From assembly GCF_007860015.1 (NCBI RefSeq), contig NZ_SJPS01000001.1:1426001-1490000 (forward strand): a stretch of DNA of 64,000 nucleotides. The letters are read 5' to 3'. The notes below the pieces were generated by a model, which was given only the letters and a program-made list of their open reading frames with translations, was not told where the DNA came from and searched no databases. Each line of letters starts with the position of its first letter. The stretch's first letter is position 1. The position numbers were made by a program, and so were the translations under genes. Below, one piece after another: positions 1 through 8,498 of the stretch. The DNA comes from Bythopirellula polymerisocia. Its GTDB lineage: Bacteria > Planctomycetota > Planctomycetia > Pirellulales > Lacipirellulaceae.

Positions 1-216
1 GGTCCGTACGAGTCGGGTGAGAGTTTGGTGATCGTTGAGGATGTCGTCACCACTGGCGGCTCGTCCCTTAAGGCGATCGAACATTGCGAAGCGGTCGGGC
101 TGAAAGTCGAGCGAGTGTTAGCCATTATCGACCGCCTCGAAGGAGGCCGCGAGGCATTTGCCGAACGCGGCTACGAGTTGACGACGCTGTTTTCGATTAA
201 AGACTTTGGTATTTGA
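1..216 (+). CDS. pyrE: Orotate phosphoribosyltransferase, C-terminal part (5' end outside window)
   Basis: This is the last 71 codons of a gene that begins before the window; the frame is open from base 1 to the TGA at 214. The peptide contains VIVEDVVTTGGS, the PRPP-binding signature of type I phosphoribosyltransferases, in the form and C-terminal position typical of orotate phosphoribosyltransferase. That enzyme joins orotate to PRPP to give OMP in pyrimidine synthesis. The short tail after the motif, ending in a hydrophobic FSIKDFGI, fits PyrE. Other type I phosphoribosyltransferases cannot be fully excluded without the N-terminal half. Confidence 0.82.
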   Translation, partial: GPYESGESLVIVEDVVTTGGSSLKAIEHCEAVGLKVERVLAIIDRLEGGREAFAERGYELTTLFSIKDFGI

Positions 217-235
217 CATAGATCGCTTCAAGTTA

Positions 236-302
236 AACGCAGAGGCCACGGAGGCGCAGAGATTCGCAGAGGGGAATTTCGATACCATATATTCTCTGCG
301 TT
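236..302. repeat. Intergenic palindromic repeat of the CGCAGAG type
   Basis: The gap between pyrE and the next gene has three direct copies of CGCAGAG and an inverted repeat with arms AACGCAGAG (236-244) and CTCTGCGTT (294-302). Such CGCAGAG-rich palindromes are common mobile-like intergenic repeats in environmental bacteria. I see no coding potential here. It could also act as a transcript-end hairpin for pyrE. Confidence 0.5.
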
Positions 303-319
303 GAATCTTTCAGTTTTTC

Positions 320-994
320 ATGGAAACGTCCCTACATCGCCAGTTGAAGGAGCATTATGCAGGGGACGCCAGCCTGCAGGAGGTCGCGTGTGCGGGATAT
401 CGCATCGACGCAATTCGCCGAGGTCGGTTATTCGAGATTCAGCATGGTTCGCTGGCAGCGATCCGAGACAAGATTACGGCGCTGTTGGTCGAGCACAAGG
501 TGACCGTAGTCAAGCCGATCATTGCCACCAAGCAACTCATCAACCATGCCAAGAAAAACGGCCCCGAGATAAGTCGCCGCCTGAGTCCCAAACGCGGCAA
601 GTTGCTTGATCTGTTCGATGAGCTGGTTTACTTCACTCGGGTTTTTCCACACAAGCGTCTCACTTTGGAGGTTGCCTTAGTTGAAGTCGAGGAGCTGCGC
701 TACCCAGGACACGGTCGTCGTCGACGACGGCGGGAGCGCGATTTCCAGATTGCCGACCAGCGACTGCTCGGCATTGTCGAGACGCACAAGTTTCGCACCT
801 TAGCCGACCTTCGTCGCCTATTGCCGTCGAGCCTGCCGACGACTTTCCACACGGGCCATCTGTCCAAGGCAATGCAAATTTCCCGCTCCGATGCCCAGCG
901 AATTGCGTATTGCCTGCGAGAAACCGGCGGCATCCGCATGGTTGGCAAGGAAGGTAACGCAATCCTTTACCGCCATTCACGTCGGGCCGCGTGA
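320..994 (+). CDS. Conserved nuclease-like protein of unknown function
   Basis: A 224-residue soluble protein with no signal peptide. The N-terminal third has a pattern YRID at about residue 28, then a short strand FEIQ followed by a helix (AIRDKITALL) and a strand ending in VVKPI. This D...ExQ arrangement resembles the core of PD-(D/E)XK nucleases with Gln in place of Lys. A central Arg-rich stretch (GRRRRRRER) and a C-terminal helical part ending in an ILYR motif, winged-helix-like, follow. I recall similar uncharacterised proteins in Chloroflexi and Planctomycetes, but the function is not established. No clear ribosome-binding site precedes the ATG; it stands alone between pyrE and a fabH-like gene. 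Confidence 0.7.
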   Translation: METSLHRQLKEHYAGDASLQEVACAGYRIDAIRRGRLFEIQHGSLAAIRDKITALLVEHKVTVVKPIIATKQLINHAKKNGPEISRRLSPKRGKLLDLFDELVYFTRVFPHKRLTLEVALVEVEELRYPGHGRRRRRRERDFQIADQRLLGIVETHKFRTLADLRRLLPSSLPTTFHTGHLSKAMQISRSDAQRIAYCLRETGGIRMVGKEGNAILYRHSRRAA

Positions 995-1110
995 AAAGCC
1001 GGCCTGACGGCACTGTATGCAACGGCCAAATCTGATACGATTTACCTTTTCCAAATCTGTCCAAGATCGACTTCGTTGGAGTTTCGCCAGTTGATCCAGA
1101 TAAGGCTGCC

Positions 1111-2133
1111 TTGATGAGCGATCCTGTAACCCGGCTGCGAAAAACACCCCTGAGCAAACTCATGGGCGTGCAGATCGTGGGGACCGGCAGTTTTGTGCCC
1201 GACAATGTCGTGACCAACGAGGATCTCAGTTCGCTCGGTTGCGATGCGGACTGGATTCTTCAACGCACAGGCATCCGAGAGCGGCGGCACGTCCCTGCTG
1301 GAATGTCCACCGGCGACATGGCCATCGAAGCCGCTAAGCGATGTCTCGAATCAGCACAGGTCAACACTTCCGACGTCGATCTTTTACTATTGGCTACATT
1401 CACGCCCGACCGCCTGTTTCCTGCGACGGCACCAATGGTGCAAGACTCCTTGGGTTTGAGTTGCGGAGCAATGGACCTGGCTGCGGCTTGCACTGGTTTT
1501 GTGTATGCACTGGCCACTGGAATGCAATTTATCGCCACCGGTTGCTGCAAGAGAGTGCTAATAGTTGGCGCCGACGCCAACTCTCGCGTCCTCGATACCA
1601 CGGACAAGAAAACTTACCCTCTCTTTGGCGACGGTGCAGGTGCGGTTCTTTTAGCACCCGGCTCGCCTGAACAGGGCGCCCTATGCTATACGCTTGGCTC
1701 AGATGGCGCGGGTGCTGACCTCTTGTGCCGCAATGCGGGTGGTGCCGCTAAACCTTTTGATCCGGCCCGTGTCGACCAGCGGGATTGGTTTGTCACGATG
1801 GACGGTCGACCCATATTCAAGTGGGCCGTGAGACTCGTTGACGAAAGCTCGCGGCAAATCATCGAGACGGCCGGTCTAGAGCTTGGCGATATTGACTGGT
1901 GGCTATTTCATCAGGCCAATGTCCGAATCCTCGATGCCGCTTCCGAGGCTCTGGAAATCGATCGCGAGCGAGTCGTCATGCATCTTGACCGCTATGGCAA
2001 TACAAGCGCCGGCAGCATCCCTATTGCCCTCGATGAAACGAACCGCGCCGGCAAGATCCGCCGTGGGCAAAATCTCCTCATGTGCGGCTTCGGCGGCGGC
2101 CTCACCTGGGGCACCATGGCCCTCCGCTGGTAG
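1111..2133 (+). CDS. fabH: 3-oxoacyl-ACP synthase III (beta-ketoacyl synthase, FabH family)
   Basis: Thiolase-fold condensing enzyme that starts fatty-acid chains by joining acyl-CoA to malonyl-ACP. The 340-residue length fits FabH. The catalytic triad is visible: Cys127 in AAACTGF, His267 in FHQAN and Asn297 in YGNTSAG; the C-terminal GFGGGLTWG motif is also present. The frame opens at TTG 1111, with an ATG directly after it at 1114 and a further ATG at 1162 (MGVQIVG), just before the conserved GTGSFVPDN; the true start is one of these. pepF follows after 32 bases on the same strand. A FabH-like enzyme of another pathway is the main alternative. Confidence 0.9.
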   Translation: MMSDPVTRLRKTPLSKLMGVQIVGTGSFVPDNVVTNEDLSSLGCDADWILQRTGIRERRHVPAGMSTGDMAIEAAKRCLESAQVNTSDVDLLLLATFTPDRLFPATAPMVQDSLGLSCGAMDLAAACTGFVYALATGMQFIATGCCKRVLIVGADANSRVLDTTDKKTYPLFGDGAGAVLLAPGSPEQGALCYTLGSDGAGADLLCRNAGGAAKPFDPARVDQRDWFVTMDGRPIFKWAVRLVDESSRQIIETAGLELGDIDWWLFHQANVRILDAASEALEIDRERVVMHLDRYGNTSAGSIPIALDETNRAGKIRRGQNLLMCGFGGGLTWGTMALRW

Positions 2134-2165
2134 CAAGACCCGCGACCTCTGCGTAAAAAAATAGA

Positions 2166-4001
2166 ATGGATTCCAAAATGCCGCCCACTAAGAAAAAGCC
2201 CAAGACTTCCACTCTCCTTCCTCGAAGCAAAGTCAAGCTGACCGACACCTGGGATCTGGCGTCACTGTTCGCAAACGATGCGGCCTGGGAAAAAGATTTT
2301 CTCGCCTGGGAGAAGCAGATCAAACGCTACGCGGACTTCGAAGGAACTTTGGTTGAAAGTGCACAGCAACTCGCCAAGTGTCTGGAGTTCGATACCAAGT
2401 TCGATCGCCGAGCCGAGCGGATCGGAACCTATGCCTTTCTCAAGACGACCGAAGACACCGCCAACAGTGAATATCAACGGATGATCGGTCGCTATCAGCA
2501 CGCCGCCAGCGCAGCCGGCCAGGCGGCAAGTTTCATCCGTCCTGAGATTCTGGCTATTCCCGCGAAGAAGTTCGCCCAGTTCCTGCAAGAAAAACCGCTT
2601 GCTCCTTTTCGGTTGATGCTCGAACGAATTGTCCGCTATCGGCCACACACCCTCTCGAACGCCGAAGAAAAACTGCTGGCGATGCAGAGCAAGATGTCCG
2701 ACACGGCCAACCACGCTTTTCGCCAGTTGACCGATGCTGACTTCAAGTTTGGCATGATTAAGGATGAAAAGGGCGAAACAATTGAGTTATCGCAGTCCTC
2801 GTTCTCAGCCCTCCTGCACTCTCCGAAGCGGACTGTCCGATCGACTGCGTTCCATCAATTCTACGAAGTGTTTGCGGGCCACGAAAATGTATTGGCCGCC
2901 ACTTTGAACGGCTCGGTCGAACGCGATGTCTACTATGCCCAGGCTCGCGGTTATAAGAGTGCGATCGAGTCAGCCCTGTTCCACGACAATGTGCCGATTT
3001 CGGTGTACAACAATCTGATTGCGGCAGTGAGAAGTAAACTCCCTGCGCTCTATCGCTACTACGACCTTCGCCGCCGCAAGATGAAGCTTAAGGACATCCA
3101 TCACTACGACACTTATGTGCCTATCCTCAGTGATCTTGATCAGCGGCGGACCTGGCAGCAGGCCGTGAAGACGGTGATCGGTTCGCTTGAACCCTTGGGG
3201 AGCGAGTATGTTGGTGTCCTGGAACGTGGTTTGACAACCGATCGCTGGTGCGACCGCTATCCCAATCGCGGCAAACAGAGCGGTGCCTTCAGTTGTGGCA
3301 CGTTCGATAGTTCACCGTATATCATGATGAACTACCAACCCTCGGTACTCGATCATGTCTTTACGCTCACGCACGAGGCGGGCCACTCGATGCACAGCTA
3401 TTACTCTTCCAGTAATCAGCCGTTCCAGTATTACAACTACGTGATCTTCGTCGCCGAGGTGGCCAGCACATTTAACGAGCAACTCCTCAGCCGCCACTTG
3501 ATGGCACAAGCCGGCACGACCGAAGAGCGGGCCTACCTCATCAACCGCGACATCGACGCCATCCGCGGTACGATCATCCGCCAGACGATGTTTGCCGAGT
3601 TCGAGAAGATCATTCACGCCTTGTCAGAAAGCGGTGAACCCCTCACGATCGATCGCCTCAAGAGCGAGTACTACAAACTCCTAGAAGTCTACTTTGGCCC
3701 CGAGTTCACAATCGACCCGCAACTGAAACTCGAATGCCTGCGAATCCCCCATTTCTATCGAGCATTTTATGTTTACAAATACGCGACGGGCTTGTCCGCA
3801 GCCATCGCCTTGAGCGAGCGCGTCCTCAATGGAGGACAGCAAGAACTCACCGATTACCTCTCATTCCTAAAAGGAGGCTGCTCGAAGTTTCCCCTCGATC
3901 TCTTACGTGACGCGGGTGTTGACATGGAGAAGCCAGCTCCCGTCAACACCGCCCTAGAGCGATTTGAATCGCTGGTGGACGAGTTGGATACGATTCTCTA
4001 G
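2166..4001 (+). CDS. pepF: Oligoendopeptidase F, M3B zinc metallopeptidase
   Basis: Cytoplasmic zinc peptidase that cuts short peptides. The 611-residue length matches PepF. The metal site HEAGH lies at residues 403-407 (bases 3372-3386), followed by the third zinc ligand region EVASTFNE. An N-terminal helical Peptidase_M3_N-like region (about 20-200) precedes the catalytic domain, as in the family. No signal peptide is seen. The ATG at 2166 or the one four codons later (MPPTKKK) may be the start; the Lys-rich leader is probably not conserved. The gene ends before a strong bidirectional terminator hairpin. Confidence 0.93.
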   Translation: MDSKMPPTKKKPKTSTLLPRSKVKLTDTWDLASLFANDAAWEKDFLAWEKQIKRYADFEGTLVESAQQLAKCLEFDTKFDRRAERIGTYAFLKTTEDTANSEYQRMIGRYQHAASAAGQAASFIRPEILAIPAKKFAQFLQEKPLAPFRLMLERIVRYRPHTLSNAEEKLLAMQSKMSDTANHAFRQLTDADFKFGMIKDEKGETIELSQSSFSALLHSPKRTVRSTAFHQFYEVFAGHENVLAATLNGSVERDVYYAQARGYKSAIESALFHDNVPISVYNNLIAAVRSKLPALYRYYDLRRRKMKLKDIHHYDTYVPILSDLDQRRTWQQAVKTVIGSLEPLGSEYVGVLERGLTTDRWCDRYPNRGKQSGAFSCGTFDSSPYIMMNYQPSVLDHVFTLTHEAGHSMHSYYSSSNQPFQYYNYVIFVAEVASTFNEQLLSRHLMAQAGTTEERAYLINRDIDAIRGTIIRQTMFAEFEKIIHALSESGEPLTIDRLKSEYYKLLEVYFGPEFTIDPQLKLECLRIPHFYRAFYVYKYATGLSAAIALSERVLNGGQQELTDYLSFLKGGCSKFPLDLLRDAGVDMEKPAPVNTALERFESLVDELDTIL

Positions 4002-4075
4002 GCGAGTCCACTGAGCCAACATGTGTTCGTCGATGATGCAAACTTAACCGGCCAAGTCTTGCCTGAGCCAGCAGA

Positions 4076-4111
4076 AAATGCCCCAGCAAAGCAAGCCTCG
4101 CTGGGGCATTT
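4076..4111. terminator. Bidirectional terminator between pepF and the SGNH hydrolase gene
   Basis: A perfect 12-bp stem AAATGCCCCAGC / GCTGGGGCATTT with a 12-base loop sits between two convergent genes. A/T ends on both sides give T-rich ends on either transcript. Confidence 0.85.
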
Positions 4112-4140
4112 GTGCTCGAAACACAAAGGCGGTAAGGAGT

Positions 4141-5061
4141 TCATCGGCGCCGTAAACACTCTGCTCGACGGGAGGAGGCGCCGATCAGCATAATTCCAAT
4201 CGTGACGGTCGCGGCACACGGCTCTGGGACATTTTCCGCCCGCAAGGTAGCGTCGGCGGCAGCGGTGAGGAATGCCCCGTCCGCGACAGTCAGGTTGAGC
4301 GAGCTAAGGAGCTGACGATCAGTGAGGTCAAGATCGCTAGTATTGTAGTCGCCGTATATCGTGCCGTAGATCACCAGCGCGGCAAGCAAGGTTCCCCGAT
4401 TCTGGGCGTGCCACAAATCGCCCGCATGCAGGTTATCAAAGTCGGCTTCCTTCCAGGCGTCGCCAACGGGTGCCAGCAGTGTCACATCTCCACCAGCAGC
4501 GTCATCAAGCGCTACTTGCAACATGTCGTAGCCGGCACGGATCTCTGTCTGCATTTCATCAGGGCCGGTAAAGAGCGGGTTTGCCCCGGAGTAGAAAGCG
4601 TGTCCTGGACCACGAGCCCAAGTTTCGTACAGTACGGGCTTCACACCAGGGCTGTGCTGTTTGGCGATGTTGTGCAATTGCACGGCGGTAGTTTTAGACT
4701 CATCAATGCTCGCCGGGAAAGCGGGCTGACCGTCGTACGCCCGAGTGAGCTTGGTTGAGTGCTCCTGCATGACGATGAAATCCCAGTTATTCCCCGGAGC
4801 TATCGAAGTGGTGATCCGGTTCGTGTTGTTCGCTACATGCCATTCCAAATCTTGTCCGGAGACCGCCGCGCTGATCGTGAAGGGGCGATCGTGCCCGGCG
4901 ATGGTGGCGAGATCCCTCACGAGGGAGTCCACTGGCCGAGAGCTGCCAGCCCCAAAGGTGAAGCTGTTGCCGTAAAAGATGATGTTGAGTGGCTGAGCCT
5001 TTGCCGACCCCGCAATGAGGACGAGCACGACGAGCGCACCCCGACATAGGTTAAGATTCAT
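4141..5061 (-). CDS. Secreted SGNH-hydrolase-like protein with PEP-CTERM tail
   Basis: A 306-residue exported protein. Residues 1-22 form a signal peptide. GNSFT at 31-35 matches block I of SGNH/GDSL hydrolases (DUF4886-like subgroup, GNS instead of GDS), with candidate nucleophile Ser33. DLWH at 215-218 supplies the Asp/His pair of block V. The C-terminus has VPEP (278-281), a hydrophobic segment and an Arg-rich end, the exosortase sorting signal. A good ribosome-binding site (GGGAG) precedes the ATG. The likely role is an esterase on a secreted or cell-surface polysaccharide; the substrate cannot be read from sequence. Confidence 0.78.
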   Translation of the reverse strand: MNLNLCRGALVVLVLIAGSAKAQPLNIIFYGNSFTFGAGSSRPVDSLVRDLATIAGHDRPFTISAAVSGQDLEWHVANNTNRITTSIAPGNNWDFIVMQEHSTKLTRAYDGQPAFPASIDESKTTAVQLHNIAKQHSPGVKPVLYETWARGPGHAFYSGANPLFTGPDEMQTEIRAGYDMLQVALDDAAGGDVTLLAPVGDAWKEADFDNLHAGDLWHAQNRGTLLAALVIYGTIYGDYNTSDLDLTDRQLLSSLNLTVADGAFLTAAADATLRAENVPEPCAATVTIGIMLIGASSRRAECLRRR

Positions 5062-5121
5062 CGAGCCGCTCCCTTTCCAGATTGAACTGCAACAGGTGTG
5101 GAGACACTTGGTTTGAAAGAT

Positions 5122-5150
5122 CTCGCACCCCAGGTGCTCTGGGGTGCGAG
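5122..5150 (-). terminator. Terminator hairpin after the PEP-CTERM gene
   Basis: Stem CTCGCACCCCA / TGGGGTGCGAG, 11 bp perfect with a 7-base loop, lies 10 bases past the stop of the minus-strand gene at 5160. The T-tract is weak. Confidence 0.75.
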
Positions 5151-5159
5151 AACTCTTTC

Positions 5160-5876
5160 TTAACGACGTCGACGACCGAACGCCGCGAAACCACCTGCCA
5201 GGGCGAGCAGTAAGCCGGTTGTCGGTTCGGGAATAGCGGTGCTGACTTGCATCAAGTTGATGTAGTAGAAGCCATTGCCGTTGTCGTTATTCGGTCCAGC
5301 CATGACCGCGATTGAGATTTCACTGTTGCCGTCGGGCGTGATGCCATTGAGCGAGAGAACTTCAGAATCGTTATTTGAGGTCGCGATTACGCCGCTGCCG
5401 ACGTTTGCTCCCGTTACGCTGAAGGCGGTCTCGCGGTTATCGTTGACACCAGTCCGCGAAGAGAAGAAGGTAAAGTCGTAAGCGAGGTTTTGATCTAACC
5501 CCGTTAGTTTGAAGCCGCCGGTTGGATTGTCGTCGCCCCCGCCGAAAGCTCCGGTGTGACCGAAGTAATAGTCGTCCGTCGCGTCGACGGGAAAACCAGC
5601 CGCGGCGCCCGAGGGGCTTTCGGAGCCACCTTGCGAGGGTTGACCCACGATATAGAACGGATCGGTCTCCACGAGAGTTACGCCAGGCACCGCATTTCCG
5701 TTCTCGTCAACCACGACAAAAAGCGTATCCGTCGGAGAACCGCTGGCGTGGAAAACATCGTTCCAGCCGGACAAGTTTGTTAGCCGGGCGTTGTTGCCGA
5801 AGTCAAACGACATCGTGACCGCGGACGCAGGGGTCGCTGTGGCCAATGCACACAGCAGGGCAAGTTGCCATCTCAT
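5160..5876 (-). CDS. PEP-CTERM sorting domain protein of unknown function
   Basis: A secreted protein of 238 residues when started at the ATG at 5876, which has AAGGAG 7 bases upstream; the frame stays open to a TTG at 5891. It has a signal peptide ending in ATPASA, a Gly/Asn/Asp-rich beta-type body and a C-terminal IPEPTTG, hydrophobic helix and RRRR end, so it is an exosortase substrate. No catalytic motif is seen. The body resembles the many cell-surface or matrix PEP-CTERM proteins of planctomycetes. It lies upstream of the SGNH hydrolase gene on the same strand but is separated from it by a terminator. Confidence 0.8.
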   Translation of the reverse strand: MRWQLALLCALATATPASAVTMSFDFGNNARLTNLSGWNDVFHASGSPTDTLFVVVDENGNAVPGVTLVETDPFYIVGQPSQGGSESPSGAAAGFPVDATDDYYFGHTGAFGGGDDNPTGGFKLTGLDQNLAYDFTFFSSRTGVNDNRETAFSVTGANVGSGVIATSNNDSEVLSLNGITPDGNSEISIAVMAGPNNDNGNGFYYINLMQVSTAIPEPTTGLLLALAGGFAAFGRRRR

Positions 5877-6061
5877 GAGACACTCCTTCAATTCAAAAAC
5901 TGTGAAAAAAGAAACCAGAACAGAAATTCAAGCTACAGAAAAGGTGGGCAGGAGCTCGAATCCCGCTCTATAAGGCCATAATACTAAGCCTAACAACGCG
6001 TATTAGAAAATGCAAACGGTTTCATCTCGAATTTGCGTATTGAAATCTTCAATTCGCGATT

Positions 6062-6796
6062 TCATTCGCACATTAGTACCGCAGTTTGCACATGACTGCT
6101 CCCCACAGCGGGGTGTAAAGGTACTCCAGGCCATTTGAATTGCCCTTGAGGGCCATGATAAGAAACTTTTTGGAGTTCCTCGTAGCCAAGCTCTGTGAGC
6201 AAGTCTTCTAACTCATCGCAGCAGCCGTGCACGTCGCCAATGAAATCGAACGGGCCGTATTCGTCGTCTCGCTTGTCGTTCCAGAGCGGAGTCCGCTCAA
6301 TCGTGACGGAGTCGACCTCTTCGGGAGACTCCAAGACGAAAATATGTCGAAATCCTTCCCGCTTGAGTGCCTTGATGGACCGCCGTAACTGAGAGCGTTG
6401 CTGGCGAATGACGTGTGGGCCAAAGTCTCTGTCAGCCCGATTGCGGTTCCGATCCTGACATACGTTCTCGGGAAGATTGAAGACGATGGCAACCGGCAGT
6501 GTATGGTACTTCTTTGCCAAAGCAACCAACGGCTGCCGGGCTTCTCGCTGGACATTGGTCGCGTCGACGACGGTTAATCGTCCGGCCGCCACCCGTTTGG
6601 CGGCGATGTAATGCAGCACGTCAAATGCGTCGGTCGTCGCAGCCTGGCTGTTCTCGTCGTCGCTCACTAACCCACGGCAATAGTCGCTCGACAGCACTTC
6701 CGTCGGCAGGAAGTGATTGCGTGCGAACGTACTCTTACCGGACCCGCTAGGGCCAATGAGTACGACTAGGGATAAGTTGGGGATGGATACGTACAA
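6062..6796 (-). CDS. Truncated bacterial polynucleotide kinase (Pnkp kinase domain plus start of phosphatase)
   Basis: The 244-residue product (start TTG 6796, five bases after the upstream stop, with GGTAG ahead; an in-frame ATG at 6838 is the alternative) begins like bacterial Pnkp. A Walker A motif GPSGSGKST (15-23) and a Ser-Ser-Asp-Tyr segment are followed by a full P-loop kinase domain that phosphorylates RNA 5'-OH ends. A metallophosphatase domain then starts (GDVHG, 187-191) but stops about 20 residues later. Full Pnkp has about 850 residues with phosphatase and ligase domains. After GYEEL the DNA switches to a remnant of a nucleotidyltransferase gene. The kinase may still work; the repair enzyme is broken. 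Confidence 0.8.
   Translation of the reverse strand: MYVSIPNLSLVVLIGPSGSGKSTFARNHFLPTEVLSSDYCRGLVSDDENSQAATTDAFDVLHYIAAKRVAAGRLTVVDATNVQREARQPLVALAKKYHTLPVAIVFNLPENVCQDRNRNRADRDFGPHVIRQQRSQLRRSIKALKREGFRHIFVLESPEEVDSVTIERTPLWNDKRDDEYGPFDFIGDVHGCCDELEDLLTELGYEELQKVSYHGPQGQFKWPGVPLHPAVGSSHVQTAVLMCE
6108..6178 (-). pseudogene. Remnant of a second nucleotidyltransferase gene fused to the truncated Pnkp
   Basis: About 70 bases match 8928-8997, inside the intact nucleotidyltransferase gene upstream. In a frame shifted from the kinase frame they read ELQKF, then MALKGN, then LEYLYTPL, against ELQKFLVMALKGN and LECLYTPL in the intact gene. One extra A in an A-run shifts the frame, so the kinase tail is an out-of-frame reading of this remnant. 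It marks a recombination junction. Confidence 0.7.
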
Positions 6797-6800
6797 TGTC

Positions 6801-8498
6801 TTAGCTACCTTTGATTTCCTTGATATGGTGAAGCCCATCTGCCCTGAATCTAATTTGCCTAAAGTCAACAAGCGGTGCGCTCCGCAATCTCTCAATGAAG
6901 CCAAGGGTTGGCTTTTCATGAGCATTACGCATCAATAACAGAAGGCCTCCAACACCAGTCCTTACTTTGTTCAGATATAGGTGGATATCACGAAGTGAAT
7001 ACGCTCCAATTGGTTCGACTGCGTGCGTAACCTCATTTCGCTTCGTTCGAAGTTCTTGAAAATGGCACCATTCTTTGGACTTGAAGAATTTCTGAGGATT
7101 CTTGCTGCTGCAAACAGCAAACCAAAGTCTTATGCGGTCTTCTGTTTTGGTCGCCGATTTCAATTCTTCAAACTCAGGAGTTGAAAATCCCTCATATTCC
7201 GCAAGTAGAATATGCCGATTTATAAAGGCATCAACTATAGACAAGCAAGCGAACAAATATGCTCGATAGTATCGACATGTAGGTTGAAAGTCGTAGTGGC
7301 AACTCAATTCGCAAGCCTTGATCCGATAGTAAAGAATGTCTTCGACAAGATCTCGCTCAGAGAATGCCGAGCGACATGGCCCTTGAACTTCGTGTTCTCG
7401 TCCCGCAAAGCTGCTTTTTTGTTTCAATTGAAAGTTAGGAGTCGAAGAATATGATATGCCATGACCAAATACAGAGTCGATTTTGTCCAAATGATCCTGG
7501 ATTCTGGGAATAGTACCATTCAATCGAGCTTCTTGGACTAACTCTTCAAACGATTGAACTATTGTGTCTGTATCCTTCCAATTTACTTGCACACTCTTCC
7601 ATCCGCTACTAGGTTCAGTATTTCCAGTCGCCGTGAGCAGTCGGATCACTTCTTTTCGCGCATTGAATTTCGACAAATGGTATTTGTTAAGTGTAAGAAA
7701 GGGAGGATTCCAAGGCGTTCCTGAACGATACTTGGATAGCCGCACCAACAAGTCATTCAACGCGTCCTTGCCGCTTGCCTGTTCCGGCAGTGTCGATTCC
7801 GCCATCACAGTTTCTAGCTCTGCGACCAGCCGCTCGAATTCCCGTTGGTAAAATTCCACATCCGCAGAGTCCAACCACCCCTTTTCCGGTCCAGCTAGCT
7901 TCCGCTCGACCAGCTCATCGATGTACGGCAGCTTCGCAGTCTCGTTGAGCGTCAGCAGATTGGCTTCAACTTCGCCGGTTCGCATGAGGTGGATACCGGT
8001 CAGCAGCACGCGGTAGACGTACAGCAGTGGCTTGACCCTTGGCGGGTCCTCTTTACGGAAGAGCTGCCACTGCCTCGCGGCGAAGCCCAGATAGTGGTGG
8101 GCGTGGTGGCGGGTGATGCAGTCCTTGGCAATCGCCTTTAGCTCATCGTGCTCCGGCGTTGTGTGCACGACCAGCGGCGAAAGCAGTTGCTCTAGCACGT
8201 AGCCGTTCTTCTTCAGCATCAGACCGAAGAACTTCTTCGCGTCGTGTGTCACGAGGTCCATCTCAATGCCATCGTGAATTCCTTCCTTCTCGACAGTCTC
8301 TTCGCCTCCACCATCAGGCCCGTCGAGGCCGACCACCTGTTCCAGCGGCAAGAGGTGGACTCCACGCAAGTCGAAGTCGGAATCGGCCGACGGAAACCCA
8401 TACAGGTGAGCCCCGCTAATCGTCGCGAAGAGGAGCGGGTATGGATGGGCATCGACCTGCTTTCGCAGTTTGTCGTAATCGATAATCTGGGCGTTCAT
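6801..8498 (-). CDS. Minimal nucleotidyltransferase (YcgL-like) with C-terminal HEPN-like domain
   Basis: A 565-residue two-part protein. The N-terminal half has the polymerase-beta-type nucleotidyltransferase core: SGAHLYG (28-34) and SDFDLRG (40-46) with the paired metal-binding Asp residues. It is followed by the helical part of COG3541/YcgL-like proteins (RVKPLLYVYRVLLTGIHL). That family is usually about 250 residues. The extra 300 residues are mostly helical and include RNEVTH (487-492), the Rx4H signature of HEPN RNases. Its start overlaps the previous gene by ATGA (8495-8498), so the two are translationally coupled. A nucleotidyltransferase with its own RNase domain in one chain resembles a fused MNT-HEPN toxin-antitoxin; the role is inferred. 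Confidence 0.75.
   Translation of the reverse strand: MNAQIIDYDKLRKQVDAHPYPLLFATISGAHLYGFPSADSDFDLRGVHLLPLEQVVGLDGPDGGGEETVEKEGIHDGIEMDLVTHDAKKFFGLMLKKNGYVLEQLLSPLVVHTTPEHDELKAIAKDCITRHHAHHYLGFAARQWQLFRKEDPPRVKPLLYVYRVLLTGIHLMRTGEVEANLLTLNETAKLPYIDELVERKLAGPEKGWLDSADVEFYQREFERLVAELETVMAESTLPEQASGKDALNDLLVRLSKYRSGTPWNPPFLTLNKYHLSKFNARKEVIRLLTATGNTEPSSGWKSVQVNWKDTDTIVQSFEELVQEARLNGTIPRIQDHLDKIDSVFGHGISYSSTPNFQLKQKSSFAGREHEVQGPCRSAFSERDLVEDILYYRIKACELSCHYDFQPTCRYYRAYLFACLSIVDAFINRHILLAEYEGFSTPEFEELKSATKTEDRIRLWFAVCSSKNPQKFFKSKEWCHFQELRTKRNEVTHAVEPIGAYSLRDIHLYLNKVRTGVGGLLLLMRNAHEKPTLGFIERLRSAPLVDFRQIRFRADGLHHIKEIKGS

Noticed and set aside
660..1217. 185-codon minus-strand frame
   Set aside because: It overlaps both the nuclease-like gene and the start of fabH on the other strand and encodes no recognisable domain.
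4141..5061. Rhamnogalacturonan acetylesterase call for the SGNH-like protein
   Set aside because: Block I is GNSF not GDS, the family is DUF4886-like, and it lies 37 kb from the pectin genes.
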